A stretch of DNA of 64,000 nt from Paguma larvata (GCA_030068075.1 CM057844.1:13996001-14060000), one strand, 5' to 3'; positions 24,433-36,790 are shown, counted from the stretch's first letter. Translations and numbers: made by a program. The notes: generated by a model not told the origin, from the sequence alone.

Positions 24433-24700
24433 TCTATGAAAATAATCTATGCAGTAAGGTCCTGACTATGGTAACACAAAATAACTTGAGTGAAGGAAGG
24501 ATGGAAACCAAAGTTTCTATTTCATCTTAGTCTCATTAATAACCTTAAGGTGATGTAATACTAGGGTGACAATATATTAATTTATGACCAAGACACATGA
24601 AACTGACAAAGGGTGCTATTAATAATTATGCCAAAACAACTAGGACTGTCCTACTTAACACCCACTTGTAAACACTTTCTCAACATCGAGGAAAACCCCA

Positions 24701-24916
24701 TTAAATGCAAACTATGATCCAGGGTCCAAATCCAGCTGTTGCTTTTTATAAATAAAGTGTTAACAGAACACAACCATTCTCATTTGTTTACACATTGTCA
24801 GTGTCTGCTTTCATCAACAAGGGTGGAGTTAAGTTGATGCAACAGAGACTGTATGGTCTGCAATGACAAAGATATTTAGTAGCTGGCTCTTTACAGAAAA
24901 AGTTTGCCAACCCCTG
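24701..24916. mobile_element. hAT-type MITE with GGCAAACT-like termini
   Basis: The left side has 'gtccaaatccagctgttgct' and 'ttataaataaagtgttaaca'. The right side has 'gctggctctttacagaaaaa' and 'gtttgccaacccctg'. This is the layout of the common mammalian hAT MITE whose ends read CAGGGGTTGGCAAACT. No transposase is present. Confidence 0.7.
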
Positions 24917-26123
24917 TTCTAAGCTCTAGTAATTCAGAGATACTGCCTTCCATGCTCACAGGCACATAGTTGTGTGCTGTATCTTGACAGGAATAAAAAT
25001 GCAAAATACTTTTCTTATGATAAACTTGGATTCTTATTGTGTAGGAAATTCATATTTTAAATGAACCAAAATTTATCAAAATACAGCTTCCTCACAGACA
25101 CCAAATTTTCAGAGGATTCTGTCAAACTAGAAAGGATCCAAAGAAGTGGATCCCAAGCATCATGTCTAGGAAAATTATTATGTGTGGAATGGTCAAGGGA
25201 ACTCAACTATTTAAAATGGAAGGGGAAAAGATTTGGGGACAGAAAGCAGAGGACTGTGTCTTGGCACACAGGAAGGGCTGTCACAAAGGGTGAGAGCCAG
25301 CATGACATGGTGACTCAGTGCTCTCCTCTTGAGTGTGGCCACCTAATTGAGGCTCTCACCTCCGAGCCTGGTCTGTGAAACTGGGGTAGTAACAATACCT
25401 TCTTCAAAGGTTGGTGGTGAGTATCAAGTGAGATGGAAAGTTCCCAGCTGCTGTTACTTTTATTAAGTCAATCGTCTGTATTTTTGTTATTATTGTTGAA
25501 GAGCTGGTAGACATAGTCTGTTCACAAAATTAAAACACATGGGGGTAGGTTTCAGACAGGCAGATTTCAGATCAACATTAGGAAGTCTTATCACTTTCCT
25601 GCCCGCCTGGTAGGCAGATAAACAGACACTCTCATTAAAGTAGATTTCAAAATCCCTGACACTGCCCTCAGAGGAGTCATGACCCCATGACAGAGAGGAT
25701 GCAGAGGGAACAGCAGAAGATTAATTTGTACTGAATGACTTCAATGTTGTCTTCTCTGTGACTATGTTTAAAAAAGGTTTATGTGTGCCTGAAAGATGAG
25801 TACATTTCGTCTTATTGACAGGGAAATATGACACACCAGTGATTAAACAGATGTCAATAGATTATGAGGACAATCTATTATAAAACTTTTTTAAGTTTTA
25901 AAGGACCACCAGCAACTCAAAACAGAGCAAGAGAACAAGTTGGTTCCATTTCACCAGAAAGGAGACTGGAGAGGCCACGAACACAGCACCAATGAATGCC
26001 ACAATGTTGACGGATTAACCCAGGAAGTGGCCCACTCTGAAACAACAAACCTGATGGTTTTGGTTGGCAGGATCCTACAGAGGCACACTGTGCTCAGTTC
26101 TGGATGAATCCATTCAACCTGGG
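24917..26123. other. Mostly unassigned stretch
   Basis: Anonymous sequence apart from a weak MIR-like segment at about 25370-25470 ('gtctgtgaaactggggtagt'). No exon was recognised. Confidence 0.4.
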
Positions 26124-26131
26124 CCACTGAT

Positions 26132-26340
26132 GGGGTGCCTGGGTGGCTCAGTCGGTTAAGTGTCTGACTCTTGATTACAGCTCAGGTCATGATCTCACAG
26201 TTTGTGGGTTTGAGCCCCACTTCAGGCTGTGTGCTGTCAGAGCTTGGGATTCTCTGTCTCCCTATCCCTGCCCTTCCCTCGCTCGTGTTCTGTCTCTCTC
26301 TCAAAATAAATACATAAACATTAAAAAAGAAGAAGAAAAA
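26132..26340 (+). mobile_element. CAN-type tRNA-derived SINE (felid SINEC)
   Basis: Full-length copy with B-box region 'gtgggtttgagccccactt'. A diverged flanking duplication ('aacctgggccactgat' before, 'aaccctgcccccactgat' after) suggests an older insertion. Confidence 0.9.
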
Positions 26341-26964
26341 AACCCTGCCCCCACTGATTATTTGCCAGGCACCTGAGGCTAGGCCCAGGCTCCCTCTCGT
26401 CATAGTCTACCTTATCATTTGTGGACAAGCTACAACAAGAGGCTTCCTCATTGACCATGGTGGGTGGAAGACAGCCAATTATAACAAAATATAACAGGCC
26501 TGCAGTCCCAGCTGCCGGTTACCCAGGATGAAAGGTAAGTATGGCCACACGGAATATAGACTCACGTACCCCTTAGTGCTCTAAGGGATTGGGAGTTATT
26601 AATTCAATATCAGAATACAAATCCAAAGTGGTTTTGTGTTTGTTTTTTGTGTTTCTAAATGGAGGAACAGGAGAGGCGGGAGGAGAAGGCACAGGCTTGC
26701 TACAGAAAATCACAGCTGAAACACTAAAAAGAGACCACCGAGACTGGGGGTAGATAAGTGGATAAAGGTAAGCATACTGTGAGAATACACACAGCCCGTA
26801 TTTTCTTCTTGAATTACTAGTATGAAACGACTCTACATGAATCTTCCATGCCATCCATCTCAAGTCCCTGCCCCCAGCTGGACAGGCACTGGAATGCATA
26901 ACAACTTTCGTGTGTTACTTGACAGTTTATAAAGCACAAGCACACCCAAAAACTAGTATAGTGG

Positions 26965-27075
26965 GCAGTTCTACTCCCATTCTTGTAGATGAGGAAACAG
27001 ACTCAAAAAAGACCAACGACTTGGACAATGTCCCATAGCTAAAGGAGACTACAATCTGCTAACCCACTGTCCTTT
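26965..27075 (-). mobile_element. MIR fragment
   Basis: 'ttgtagatgaggaaacagac' and 'acttggacaatgtcccatag' resemble the reversed MIR core. It is short and eroded. Confidence 0.5.
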
Positions 27076-27704
27076 TTATCAGACAGCTTTTCAGAGCTAG
27101 AATCCTCTGACAGGTGGGAGAAGAATGAAGGGGGGAGACAGGAAAGGAGGAGTGGTAGGCCCTTTCTCAGACATTATTTCTTCACACAATCCTGATGTCA
27201 ACCCTGCTGGGTGTGTAGGATTCCTCAGCAAGGCAAAGCTCAAGATCACACATGGACTAGCTGATAGCACTAACTCCAGGCTATTTTCCCTACCCCAAGG
27301 CTGCCTGGAAAGTAGGTGTGGAGGCAGCAAGGCAGGAAAAACACTGGGGACAGCCCTGGAGGCAGGTCTGTACCACAATGAGATGCTTACCAGCTTCAGA
27401 GAACCAGGATGACTAGCCCAGGCAGGAGCAGCAGTAGGGGACATGGTGAGAAATGACCAGGGATCCAGGCAGAAGTAAAGGGGGTGGGAGGAGAGTGAAG
27501 GGATGAGATGGTCTGGAGGACCTGGCACCATGTCTCACAGGGGTGACCTCAGCTGCATGCTTATCTACCACAGCAAGTGGAGTCAAGGCTCTAAATTTCC
27601 AATCTGAAAGCAGTCATGGGAAATACACTAATCAGTGGTTTGCAGTTAGTCTTTGATTTGATGAAAAGAGGAAGTTCAACCCTAATAAAGCAAAAACAAC
27701 TTAC

Positions 27705-27808
27705 CTTCTGGAGCAGCACCTGCCTCCTCTCCACACACCTGCCCATGCCACTTGGGAAAGCTGTCCTGATCCCACAGAGATGCTTTCCCCTACGCTTCTC
27801 AAAAGTTT
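27705..27808 (-). other. Candidate 104-nt exon (minus strand)
   Basis: On minus, acceptor 'cttcacctcctgctggctttctag' precedes a 104-nt segment that ends 'cagaag' and is followed by donor 'gtaagttg'. Two of the three frames are open across it. In one of them the peptide ends RRQVLLQK. I recognise neither translation. The segment also lies within a longer minus frame (27591-27974). There is no independent support for expression. Confidence 0.22.
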
Positions 27809-28077
27809 CTAGAAAGCCAGCAGGAGGTGAAGACCAGGTTCGAATCTCTGTTGTAGCTTTTTGGAGCCCCACCCTATTTCTGCCTTCCCAGCAAGACAAC
27901 ATGGACAGTGAGGCCAGCAGGATGTGGCTACAATGAATTATGCAGCACCCCCAACCTGGCTTCCTGCTGTGCATCCAGGCAACAAATAGCCACCTTGCCC
28001 CAATATTCAGCTACAGACTCTCTCCTGACTTGCCTGGAGAATGAGCTGCCTGAAGGTGCTGTAGGAGGCGAAGGAAT

Positions 28078-28270
28078 GATCTGGGCTTTGACCTATGCAG
28101 ACCTGGATATGAATTCCAACTCTACCAAGTGCTAGCTGAGTCCCAGATGCCTTATCTGAAACATGGGGATAATGATTCTTATCTCGAAATGTTGCAGGAA
28201 AGATCCAGCGGGACTGCATGTGCTAGAATGTGGTACTACATAGCACACAGTAGCTAGTGAATGAACATTA
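28078..28270 (+). mobile_element. MIR SINE
   Basis: The MIR order is preserved: 'agacctggatatgaattcc', 'aactctaccaagtgctagct', 'tgccttatctgaaacatggg' and 'gataatgattcttatctcg', ending near 'gcacacagtagctagtgaat'. Confidence 0.8.
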
Positions 28271-28866
28271 GCTCTCTCTGTTTTCTCCCTCTTCTCCCAA
28301 CACAGGAAAGTGGGCTGGCCTGGCCTGATGTGAGGTACAAAGGCCTCTATTCCCCAGGCCTCTTCACCACTTCACCCCTGTTCTCCTTTCCTCTCAGGCT
28401 TCATTTCAGAGCCTGATAAATGCAACACACAAGGGCAGAGACTACATTGCAAGGCCTCCAGGGCTTGCATAAGCAACCAAGAAAAACAACATTCATTTAT
28501 TAGGCACACAGAGTGGAATCAGAGCAGATCTGATTATTGGGTTCTAAATTCACCAAGAAATGACTGTATTAAAACTCACTCCTGAAAATATCTTAAACAC
28601 AAAGATAAATAAAACACAAGTTTAGTACTATCTGTATATAAATCAATCCAATGTAGCCAGATTTTTTCTTTTTCCCCTCTAGTGCTGAAACAAATGACAG
28701 TTTCTTTGGTTAAGTAACAAACTAGCTAGCTTACATTTAGGGATCATATTATGAGAAAAGTCTACCCCATATATGTCTGTTGCCACCACACACAGCATTA
28801 CAAAGGGTGTGACATTTGTGTGAGCTGTGCAACTTCTCACTGTTGTGTCCAGGGAACTTTAAATAT
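28271..28866. other. Unassigned stretch
   Basis: Anonymous sequence. Nothing was recognised. Confidence 0.4.
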
Positions 28867-28875
28867 GGTTTCTCA

Positions 28876-29057
28876 GGGCATCTGAGTGGCTCAGTTGGTT
28901 AAGTGTCTGACTTTGGCTCAGGTCACGATCTCATAATTCATGGGTTCGAGCCCTGTGTCAGGCTCTGCACGGACAATGTGGAGTCTGCTTGGGATTCTCT
29001 CTCTCCCTCTCTCTATGCCCCTCCCCCACTTTTACTCTCTCTCAAAAATAAACTCAA

Positions 29058-29088
<31 letters not shown>
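28876..29088 (+). mobile_element. CAN-type SINE with expanded AAAT tail
   Basis: Full-length copy whose tail has grown into an (AAAT)n microsatellite (about 29053-29087). The flanks share 'ggtttct' (28867-28873 and 29089-29095). Confidence 0.9.
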
Positions 29089-29154
29089 GGTTTCTTATCT
29101 TGTCTCCCTAATCAGAACTGCTTCTGCCTCCCTACCCCTGCTATGCCATTAAAG

Positions 29155-29590
29155 AACATTTTCTGAATTTATAAAAATAATAGAGGGCATTCTAGAAGTT
29201 TTGCAAAGTACAAAAAGGAAGTAACAAAAAGAAAGCTCTTCACAAAATATGCGTCTCATTTGAGAATATTTCCTCTCTGGTCTTTTCTCTTTAAACTTTT
29301 TTATACAGTTAGGGTCATACCGTACACAATTTTTCTGTTTTTCTTCCTTAATTCTGTCTGTTTGACTTCACATGATAACATTAGGCTCAAAAATGACCAG
29401 TGACTTTGTTAAGACCTTGTTACTGGCAACTCTGTACGTGTAATTTTAATGGCTGCATACAAACGGCTGCATAATTATGTATCTATTTCAAAATTTATTC
29501 ATCAGCCCAACACTGGACCAGCTGTGTCCAATTTTTCACTATTATAAATAATGCCACAATGAACATCTTTCTGGATAAATCTTTGTCCAC
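29155..29590 (-). mobile_element. Possible ancient LINE fragment
   Basis: 'attttaatggctgcatacaa' and 'actattataaataatgccac' with 'aatgaacatctttctgg' resemble a reversed old L1 3' region. It is diverged and the family assignment is tentative. Confidence 0.45.
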
Positions 29591-30063
29591 ACAGTGAAGA
29601 GGTTCCAAACCACTTTTTTTAAATCAGTAGAAAACCTGGTCTGCACAGAGGTGATACCCCACCAAGCCTGGGAGACAATGCATACTAGACCACCTACTTC
29701 ACACTGCTGCCAAGGCATTCCCCACTTGTCAGCCAGCATGCTCAGATATACCACAGTAAAAGCAGGGCACTTCTGACCACAGTGGCCAGACTGTCATGTG
29801 GTGGGAACACTGCCCAGCCAGCAGCTATTGACTTGAGTGATCCTGGTCAAGTCATTTCTCATTTGGGGGCTGGAATGAGATTATTTCAATATTCCCTGCT
29901 GCCTTTATGACTGAAAGGCTGGTTTCAGAAAAGAGAATGAATTTTATAGACCAGGCAGTGACTTTCCTCAACAATCTTACAGATGGATTTCTCCAATGCT
30001 GATTTACAACTTGAGGCCATCATGGCAGTTACTGAGAGGCCCTTTGCCCCAAATGTTTGGTCA
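29591..30063. other. Unassigned stretch
   Basis: Anonymous sequence. Nothing was recognised. Confidence 0.4.
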
Positions 30064-30080
30064 GAAACTCTGGGAAGGGG

Positions 30081-30302
30081 GCGCTTGGATGGCTCAGTCA
30101 GTTGAGCATCCAACTTTGGCTCTGGTCATGATCTCTTGGCTTGTGAGTTTGAATCCCACATTGGGCTCTGTGCTGACAGCTTAGAGCCTGCTTCGGATTC
30201 TCTGTTTCCCTCTCTCTCTGCCCCTCCCCAACTCGTGCACTCTCTCCCTCTCCCTCCCATCCCCCCAGAAATAATAAATGAATAAACTTCAAAACAAAAC
30301 AA
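30081..30302 (+). mobile_element. CAN-type tRNA-derived SINE (felid SINEC)
   Basis: Full-length copy with an imperfect 17/18-bp duplication: 'gaaactctgggaagggg' (30064-30080) and 'gaaaactcagggaagggg' (30303-30320). Confidence 0.93.
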
Positions 30303-30320
30303 GAAAACTCAGGGAAGGGG

Positions 30321-31356
30321 AGGTCAAGTCCTGGCTCGGTGTGAAAGGGGAAAATGAACCCACTGTGGAAAGCAAGAACAGAGCCCCCACGTGGCTGCCC
30401 TGCTCTAAGCATCGGCAGTCTGAAAGAGACCATGTGTCCAAACACGTTTTCTGGCCGGTACCAGGATGTCGAGCTGCGAAGTCTAACAGATGCCCTGAGT
30501 TAACTCCTGAGACCCCAAGAAAATGCTCAGTGGAGAGCCACTCACATGAAGTCTTCTTTGGCCTTCCCCAGAATTTTCTTACTTCGATTATCTGCTCTCC
30601 CAAGCCAAAGCAGACAGGAAGTCAAAAGAAAAGAGAAGCGGGAATGAAGGAGAGTTGGCGGCAGGCTGACAACAGCAGGAAGGGAGAGCAGGCACTGATG
30701 GAGGGGAGGGCTGCACAAGTTAGAAAAAGAGGCAGAAGAGTTCCAGCAAAGCAGTTTGGGGTCATTTATTGTAGGAGCAAGATGTCCATGGCCCTTGGGA
30801 GCATTTACAGATATAGCTACTGGTGTTCAAAGGAATGATCCTGATTAATTGATACAAAAGTTTAGCAGACCTCACTGGAGAAGACAGGGAAACCTAAACC
30901 TGTGAGGATAACTTCCATCAAACGTCTTTCGAATGAAAAAGGGGTATGTTTCAGTTATCTGAGAGAATGACCCACACCGAGCACCTCATCTGCTGATGCT
31001 CTCGGCAGTCACATGGTATTAACAGGAGGCGGGTAAAAAGCAGGGATTTTCATGGCTGGGATGTTGTACGCTCTTCCCATGCTGGCATCATGCCCACGCC
31101 CAGTGCTTGCTGAGCAGGGCTGATGCTCCAGGGCAGGGTTTGTGCACACAGACGCTCCTGCTGACCCCAGCCAGGGGGAATGCTGAGCCACACGCCCGCC
31201 ATGGGCCTCTCAGAAAACACAGACTCTCCTCTCTACCTTTCCCTTCCCCAGATGCAAACCAAAAACAGAGGATCTGTTAAAAAGTTACTAGGCCAACTCA
31301 CAACACGGCTGCCGCTAGGGTGGTGAAAGCAACTGAGGCTGGTAACTGAAAAGAAC

Positions 31357-31393
<37 letters not shown>

Positions 31394-31559
31394 TTTTACA
31401 AAGTCTGAAAACTGTGCCAAACTAAGTGCTATAAATTCTGCATGGCTGGCAAATAAATAGTGCTGTTATATTATTCTTGGGGTTTTGTGTATGTATGTTT
31501 TCACCTAACAGAAAGGATCTTCGGATCTTTTAGGTTTTAATTCAAATCTCCCAACCTCA
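30321..31559. other. Unassigned stretch with the longest open frame
   Basis: Contains a 186-codon plus frame (30278-30838) that begins in the SINE tail and has no recognisable domain, so I treat it as chance. An (AC)n microsatellite follows at 31359. No other feature was recognised. Confidence 0.4.
31359..31390. repeat. (AC)16 microsatellite
   Basis: Sixteen uninterrupted AC units, likely to be length-variable. Confidence 0.97.
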
Positions 31560-32245
31560 CCCAAAGGCCTCCCCTGATAGGCTACAACTAAAATAGCAAT
31601 GCCTGTCATTCTGTCATGCCTCCAGACACACACTTATATCCTTCCTACATGTTGAGGGCCCCTAATCTCCTGGTCTTGCTCACTGCCCTCCAGTCACACT
31701 TGCTTCCTTGCTGCTCTCAAACACACAGGTCTCTCATAGGCCTACGCCCACAGACACCACCAACCTAACTTCCTCACTTCTTCAAGCTTTCTCGGTGAGG
31801 CTTTCTGGGATCACTAATTTAAAACTGCAGCCTATTCGCTCCCCAACCCTCCCCTCCTGGTACCCTTTACCTTGTTCTAATTTTTCTTATTGGATGATAC
31901 ACTTACCACCTCCCAACAAAATAATTTAAATATTCCTTTTGGTTACTGCTTCTTGCCTGTCTCCTGCACTAGAATATAAGACCCATCAGGGAAGAAACTG
32001 GTTTGTTTTGTTCACTGACGTCATCTGAAGGGTCTCAACAGTGCTCTCGATAAACATCTGACGTCCAACAACCCATCTCCGAGCAATCACAAATAACATC
32101 TTGTTTACCTGATGACTTACTATCTTCCCTGTGAGAGTCAGAAAGACAGAGCAATGAGGCCACAGCCTGTCTGTCCTGTTTAATCCCCACATCCAGCACA
32201 TAGAAAAGAACCTGACACATTCGAGGTGTTCAGTAAATATTTGAA
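31560..32245 (+). mobile_element. L2 LINE 3' region
   Basis: L2 landmarks: 'ctttctcggtgaggctttct', 'gcctgtctcctgcactagaa', 'ttgttttgttcactgacgtc', and an end 'cgaggtgttcagtaaatatt'. The terminal motif also appears in a weaker form near 32050, so two overlapping L2 fragments are possible. Confidence 0.7.
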
Positions 32246-33012
32246 ACCAAAGAAGACACTGTTGGGCTGGGTCCAATGTGAGTTTTTCTATAAAAGGATT
32301 TCACGGGAATTCAGCTACCCATTTTCCTCGGATTCCCTGAAAGATTTGTAGCCATCTGCAAAGGAATCATTATTTTAACTAGCATAATCATGATGCAAAA
32401 ATAATTATTTCACTTACTTTGTATCCCAAGTTGGAAGTCAACCCCAGACTATAATTGTTGCCCAAATCCCAGTAGTAAACAAACCAGCTTTGCGTTTTAT
32501 ATGTTACCATGAGGCTCTCCAGGTTTGTTCTTCCCAGCCAAAGAAATGTTGACACAGTTGCACACCAAGTTTCAACATGCTGATCATGTTAAAATAGTGC
32601 ACAAGAAATATTTTTCCACTTTATAAAAAGCCAGACTGTTTACATGCTTAAGTGGCCAGAGACTTTGCTATCTGTGTGTGGTCCTGAAGTTTCAATATCA
32701 TAACCACGAATACAAAGTGGAGCAGCATGCAACAAACTAGTTGATGTAGTTCCACAGCCAAATTGGGAATCAACATGTAACCATGCAAGGGCTAACTCAT
32801 AAATGGGCAGGTTAAAAGAAGAAAAGACATGAGGGGGGGCAGGGAGGGAAGCAGGGAGTGTCTAAAAATGTAATTTTAAAATATTTCTTAAAAAGAAATT
32901 TTTCCATATAACTGGGTTATAGTTCCATATACATAATATAGAAAAAACATATATATTAAACAGGGAAAGAGAAGGAGCACAAGAAAAAGAATAGAAATAA
33001 ATAGTTCCTAAT
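32246..33012. other. Unassigned AT-rich stretch
   Basis: Anonymous sequence. Nothing was recognised. Confidence 0.4.
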
Positions 33013-33145
33013 GGGCGCCAGAGTGACTCAGTCAATTGAGCACCTAACTCTTGATTTTGACTCAGGTCATGATCTCACAGTTAGTGAGTTTGAGCCCCAT
33101 GTTGGGATTCTCTCTCTCCCTCTTTCTGCCTTTCCCCCAGTTGCG

Positions 33146-33202
<57 letters not shown>

Positions 33203-33233
33203 GCACACACAAATAAATCTTTAAAAATAAATA
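33013..33233 (+). mobile_element. CAN-type SINE (outer member of nested pair)
   Basis: Diverged copy with head 'gggcgccagagtgactcag'. Its CT body has become a compound (CT)n(CA)n microsatellite (33146-33198). Its A-rich tail appears to resume after the inner SINE, at 33451-33478. Confidence 0.85.
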
Positions 33234-33450
33234 GGGGCGCCTGGGTGGCTCAGTTGGTTGAGCGTCCAACTTCGGCTCAGGTCATGATCTCACAGTCTGT
33301 GAGTTCGAGCCCCACATCGGGCTCTGTGCTGACAGCTCGGAGCCTGGAGCCTGCTTCAGATTCTGTGTCTCCCTCTCTCTCTACCCCTCCCCCACTCATA
33401 CTTTGTCTCTCCTGCTCTCAAAAATAAATAAAACATAAAAAATTTTTTTT
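33234..33450 (+). mobile_element. CAN-type SINE inserted in the tail of another SINE
   Basis: Near-consensus copy with an intact head and 'gagttcgagccccacatcgg'. An 'aaataaata' repeat flanks it (33225-33233 and 33451-33459), as expected if it landed in the A-rich tail of the preceding SINE. Confidence 0.9.
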
Positions 33451-33478
33451 AAATAAATAAACTTCATTAAAAAAAAAA

Positions 33479-35150
33479 GAAATTGCTCATGAGGCCTTTG
33501 GCCTATAGATTTCCAGTCAAGATCACACACAAATCTGCTGAGCACAGACTCAAGTGGAGGGAAGATCTAGGAAAGGGTTCCCAAACATGGACCTTCATCC
33601 ACTGGAGATGAGAGGCGTTACTTGGGCTTGGCCCAGTAGTTCAACCCAGGCCTCAAGCAGCCTTCAAGGAGCACCCAGCAGAGGAGGGGCCCCAAGTTCA
33701 TGGCCCGGCCAAACGAGAAGACATGCCCTGTCTCCTCTGTCTTTCCGTTTTCCAAGTAGCACGAGCTTTGGTCTACAGTAATTCAGTCTTTCTTCAAGCT
33801 AGAAATAGAATTCAAGCAGGGGCTCCGCCCTGTCCAGACAAGATATAACTGAAAAAAAGACCTCACAGAAAGAAAAATTATCTACATCTGACTAACTGAA
33901 GACACTCATTCCCAGAGTCTAGGGTTTAAATGCTCAAGACAGTTTCTGGATTCTGGGCTGTTTGCATTTATCATTCCTCCAAGTCCCCAAATGCTTCAGG
34001 TTAGTGAGGACTGCCGGTTCTCACATTTTTAATAGCTCTCCACTCGAAAAGGTCTTCAGTATACTATGTCTAAACAAAAAAATAAATCACTTAATGTAAG
34101 TAGGTTCATGTTGCAACCTGAAATGCCATTTCCCATCTGATTGCCAAATACACAAATTGTTACTCTCAGTTGACTGAATAAGTGAAAGAATGGTACTTCA
34201 CTATATTTTTTTTTCTTGGCATTATTTTTTTTTCCTTCTACAGTTTCTTTTACTTAGTCTTCCACAGCTATAGGTCAGAACAGTTTTCCTGTTCCTATGA
34301 CAACAGTGTAAATAAGTCATTTTTAAAATTCACTCTGGGGGTATGGAGCTGCCACATTTCCGGCTACCTAAGCCCTCCTGGGTGTGTATTGCACACTCTT
34401 TCCTGCAGATAGTGGATCATGGCCATTTAACTGGCCTCCCTCCATTGTGGCCACCATCTTTCTGGCCAGGAAAATCCCACAAGCTTCTGAGAGGCCCCTC
34501 TCTAACTGCTGGGACTCCTTCACACACATCCCGGAATGGTCTCCTGCACTGAAAGGAGAGGAATGTAGTAAGTCCAATGTTTCACTTCCACAAAAGCAGA
34601 GCCGTGATTAGAGGAACATGGTGGATATATGCCTCTCCAACTCCACCAAGCATCTTCGGTGCCTCCCACTTGCTACACAACAACTTTACAGAGCAATGAT
34701 TAAAATAAGGAGCACTAAGGACTCCTTTGGAAGGCAGCATAAAGGGTCTGGGAGAGCCCTTGAGAAGGGGCTCTTCACATTCAAAAGGCTCTAACCATCT
34801 TTCTACTATGTCCTCTGTCTTGCTCAGTCTTCCAGAACTACCTCACTAGAGGTCCAGAAACTTCCACCAGGGACCAGCCTAAGCCTGCAGGAGCGTGGTC
34901 CTTCCTGTCATTTCAGGGAATTCTCCACTCATAGTTAATCTGTCCATTCTCCCAGGGCTCCTGAACCCCAAAGAAAAAAGAAGATACACATACTTAAATG
35001 AATCCCCCTCTAGGGTCTGAAGATGAAAGACCCCAGTCCTAGGATAAGCCAACAATAAAAACAAATACATTTACAGAATCACAAGGCTGTCAAGAGGTCA
35101 ACTCTGCTCTCCATCCATGCAAAATTTCTATGCTTTCTTCCTGCTACTTC
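33479..35150. other. Unassigned stretch
   Basis: Anonymous sequence. An acceptor-like 'ctctttcctgcag' lies at about 34409 on plus without a clear donor. No repeat was recognised. Confidence 0.4.
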
Positions 35151-35155
35151 TTCAT

Positions 35156-35559
35156 AGTGTTTAGTTGAACTGTGCCCACCCCCCAGAAAAGATATGTGAA
35201 GTCCACATTCACAGAGGTGATCTTATTTGGAAATAGTGAAGATGAGGCTAGAAAGGTGGACCTTTCATCCAACACAGCCACTGTCCTTAAAAGAAGAGGA
35301 AAAAGAGACACACAGAGAGAAGAGGGCTGTGTGATGATGGAGGCAAAGATTAGAGTGATATATCTACAAGTCAAGAAATATGAAGGATTGCCAGTAAACA
35401 CCAGAAACTAGAAAAGGAAAGGAAGCATCCTCTTTGGAGCCTTCTAAGAGAATGCAACGCCTGACTGACACCTTGATGGACCTTGAGGCAAGAAATTGTG
35501 TTTTTTAAGCCACCAAATTTGTGGTACTTGGTTACAGCAGCTCCAAGAAACCAATACAA
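35156..35559 (+). mobile_element. Solo LTR, MLT1-type MaLR
   Basis: Landmarks: 'tgaactgtgcccacccccca', 'gatcttatttggaaatagtg', 'actgtccttaaaagaagagg', 'ttaagccaccaaatttgtgg' and 'agcagctccaagaaaccaat'. It is non-coding and ancient. Confidence 0.8.
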
Positions 35560-36184
35560 AGAGCAGCTCTATCTTAAGCTGAAAAAGTAAGTCATGGACA
35601 TTTGTGAAAGGAGTTGTCCTTCAAATGAAAGCCAAGCTGCTTGTGAAAGCACAGGGTATACAGACCAGATGCTACTATGCTAGGTAGCAGCAGGCTGGCC
35701 TCAATGGCAATTTTAGAGAAACCAGCATGTGTGGTTGCTTCTCTGGGGAGCAGCTTGGCACCTGGCAATGTCTGCCCATCAGCTACCTGCCAACTGTTAG
35801 GGAGGCTCAGTAGCGACTGCACCCCTGTGAAGCTCTAGAGGATGACCGGTCAGGAGAACCAGGAGCTCCCAGGTGGACTGCAGCATATACATCCTAGGAC
35901 TAAACCTTGCCACATAGAAGGGTCCCATTTACACCCAGAGAGAACCCTGTTAACAGGAGGTAGGAGGGCACACAGCCAGGTAAGCCATGACAGTGGTGGC
36001 CCACAGTTGGAACAATGCTCGGGGAGCCTATACCTAAGGCGGCCCAGGGCACTGTAACTAGAAAGAGAACCAGACTCACAGCCACCAATGTCAAGATCAA
36101 ATACGAAGAAAGGTGATACAATCAAGTCTAAAGAGCTAGATGCACATTCTGAAGAGCTACCTGAATACACTAGTAAACTCACCA
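35560..36184. other. Unassigned stretch
   Basis: Anonymous sequence with no recognised repeat. The minus frame at 35850-36200 (116 codons) has no domain. Confidence 0.4.
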
Positions 36185-36790
36185 AATATTTACTGAGCAC
36201 CTAGTGTGTACCAAGCATTATTTTGGGCTTTACGGCTACAACAACAGTGAATAATCAGGTAGAAATCCCTGTTTTCATTGTAATGGAGATAGTAAAAAAA
36301 GAAAAAAAAGTAAAATACTAGACAAGGATTTGAGTAGTACGTAAGGATAAAGCAGAGGGGAGGAGAGGAAATGTGGGGCACAGGGTGGTTATAAGATTAA
36401 ATGGAGTGGAGGAAGGCCTCAAAGAGAAGGTGACACTCAAGGAGAGCGAGTACGCTCTGCACAATTCTGGGGAAAGAGCATTCTAGGCAGCATTCTAGGA
36501 GTAGGAAAAGCGATGGCCATGAGATGCAGACTGGAGCCTTAAAAGGATAACAAGAGGGCTTGTGAGGCTGAAGACAAGTGGATCTGTGGGCGTGCAGGCA
36601 TGTGCACATGCAGAAAAATCAGAGCTCAGAGGGCTCTGAGGACATGGAGTCCGGCTGTGTGGGAGTGACATGATCCGTAAGTGTTTAGGACGATCACTCT
36701 AGCTGCTGCATGGCGGGCTGGGGCACAGTCAAGGGGAGTCGAGGGAGGAGGCTCCTGCAGCAACAGCCACACCTTCACAAGCTCTGAGGA
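36185..36790 (-). mobile_element. L2 LINE, reversed
   Basis: Reversed L2 blocks: 'atttactgagcacctagtgt', 'gaaggcctcaaagagaaggt', 'ggggaaagagcattctaggc' and 'agtgacatgatccgtaagtg'. They read antisense to the L2 ORF end and 3' UTR. Confidence 0.75.

Larger units (their letters stand above)
26359..28077. other. Mostly unassigned stretch, relatively GC-rich
   Basis: Holds a MIR-like fragment at 26965-27075 (minus) and the candidate exon at 27705-27808. A plus-strand donor match lies at 26536 ('gatgaaag/gtaagtat'), without a strong acceptor. A 144-codon minus frame (27097-27531) has no recognisable domain. Confidence 0.4.

Noticed and set aside
27097..27531. 144-codon minus frame rich in Pro/Ser/Leu
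   Set aside because: Composition reflects GC-rich sequence, and no domain or start context was recognised. A donor-like 'ctg/gtaagc' inside it defines only a 22-nt segment.
30278..30838. Longest open frame in the window (186 codons, plus)
   Set aside because: It starts in a SINE tail, has no domain, signal or splice context, and its length is within chance expectation for this composition.
32111..32130. 20-nt minus-strand exon with acceptor 'ctttctgactctcacag' and donor 'gtaaac'
   Set aside because: It lies within an L2 region and has a weak donor. It illustrates how often acceptor/donor pairs arise by chance here.
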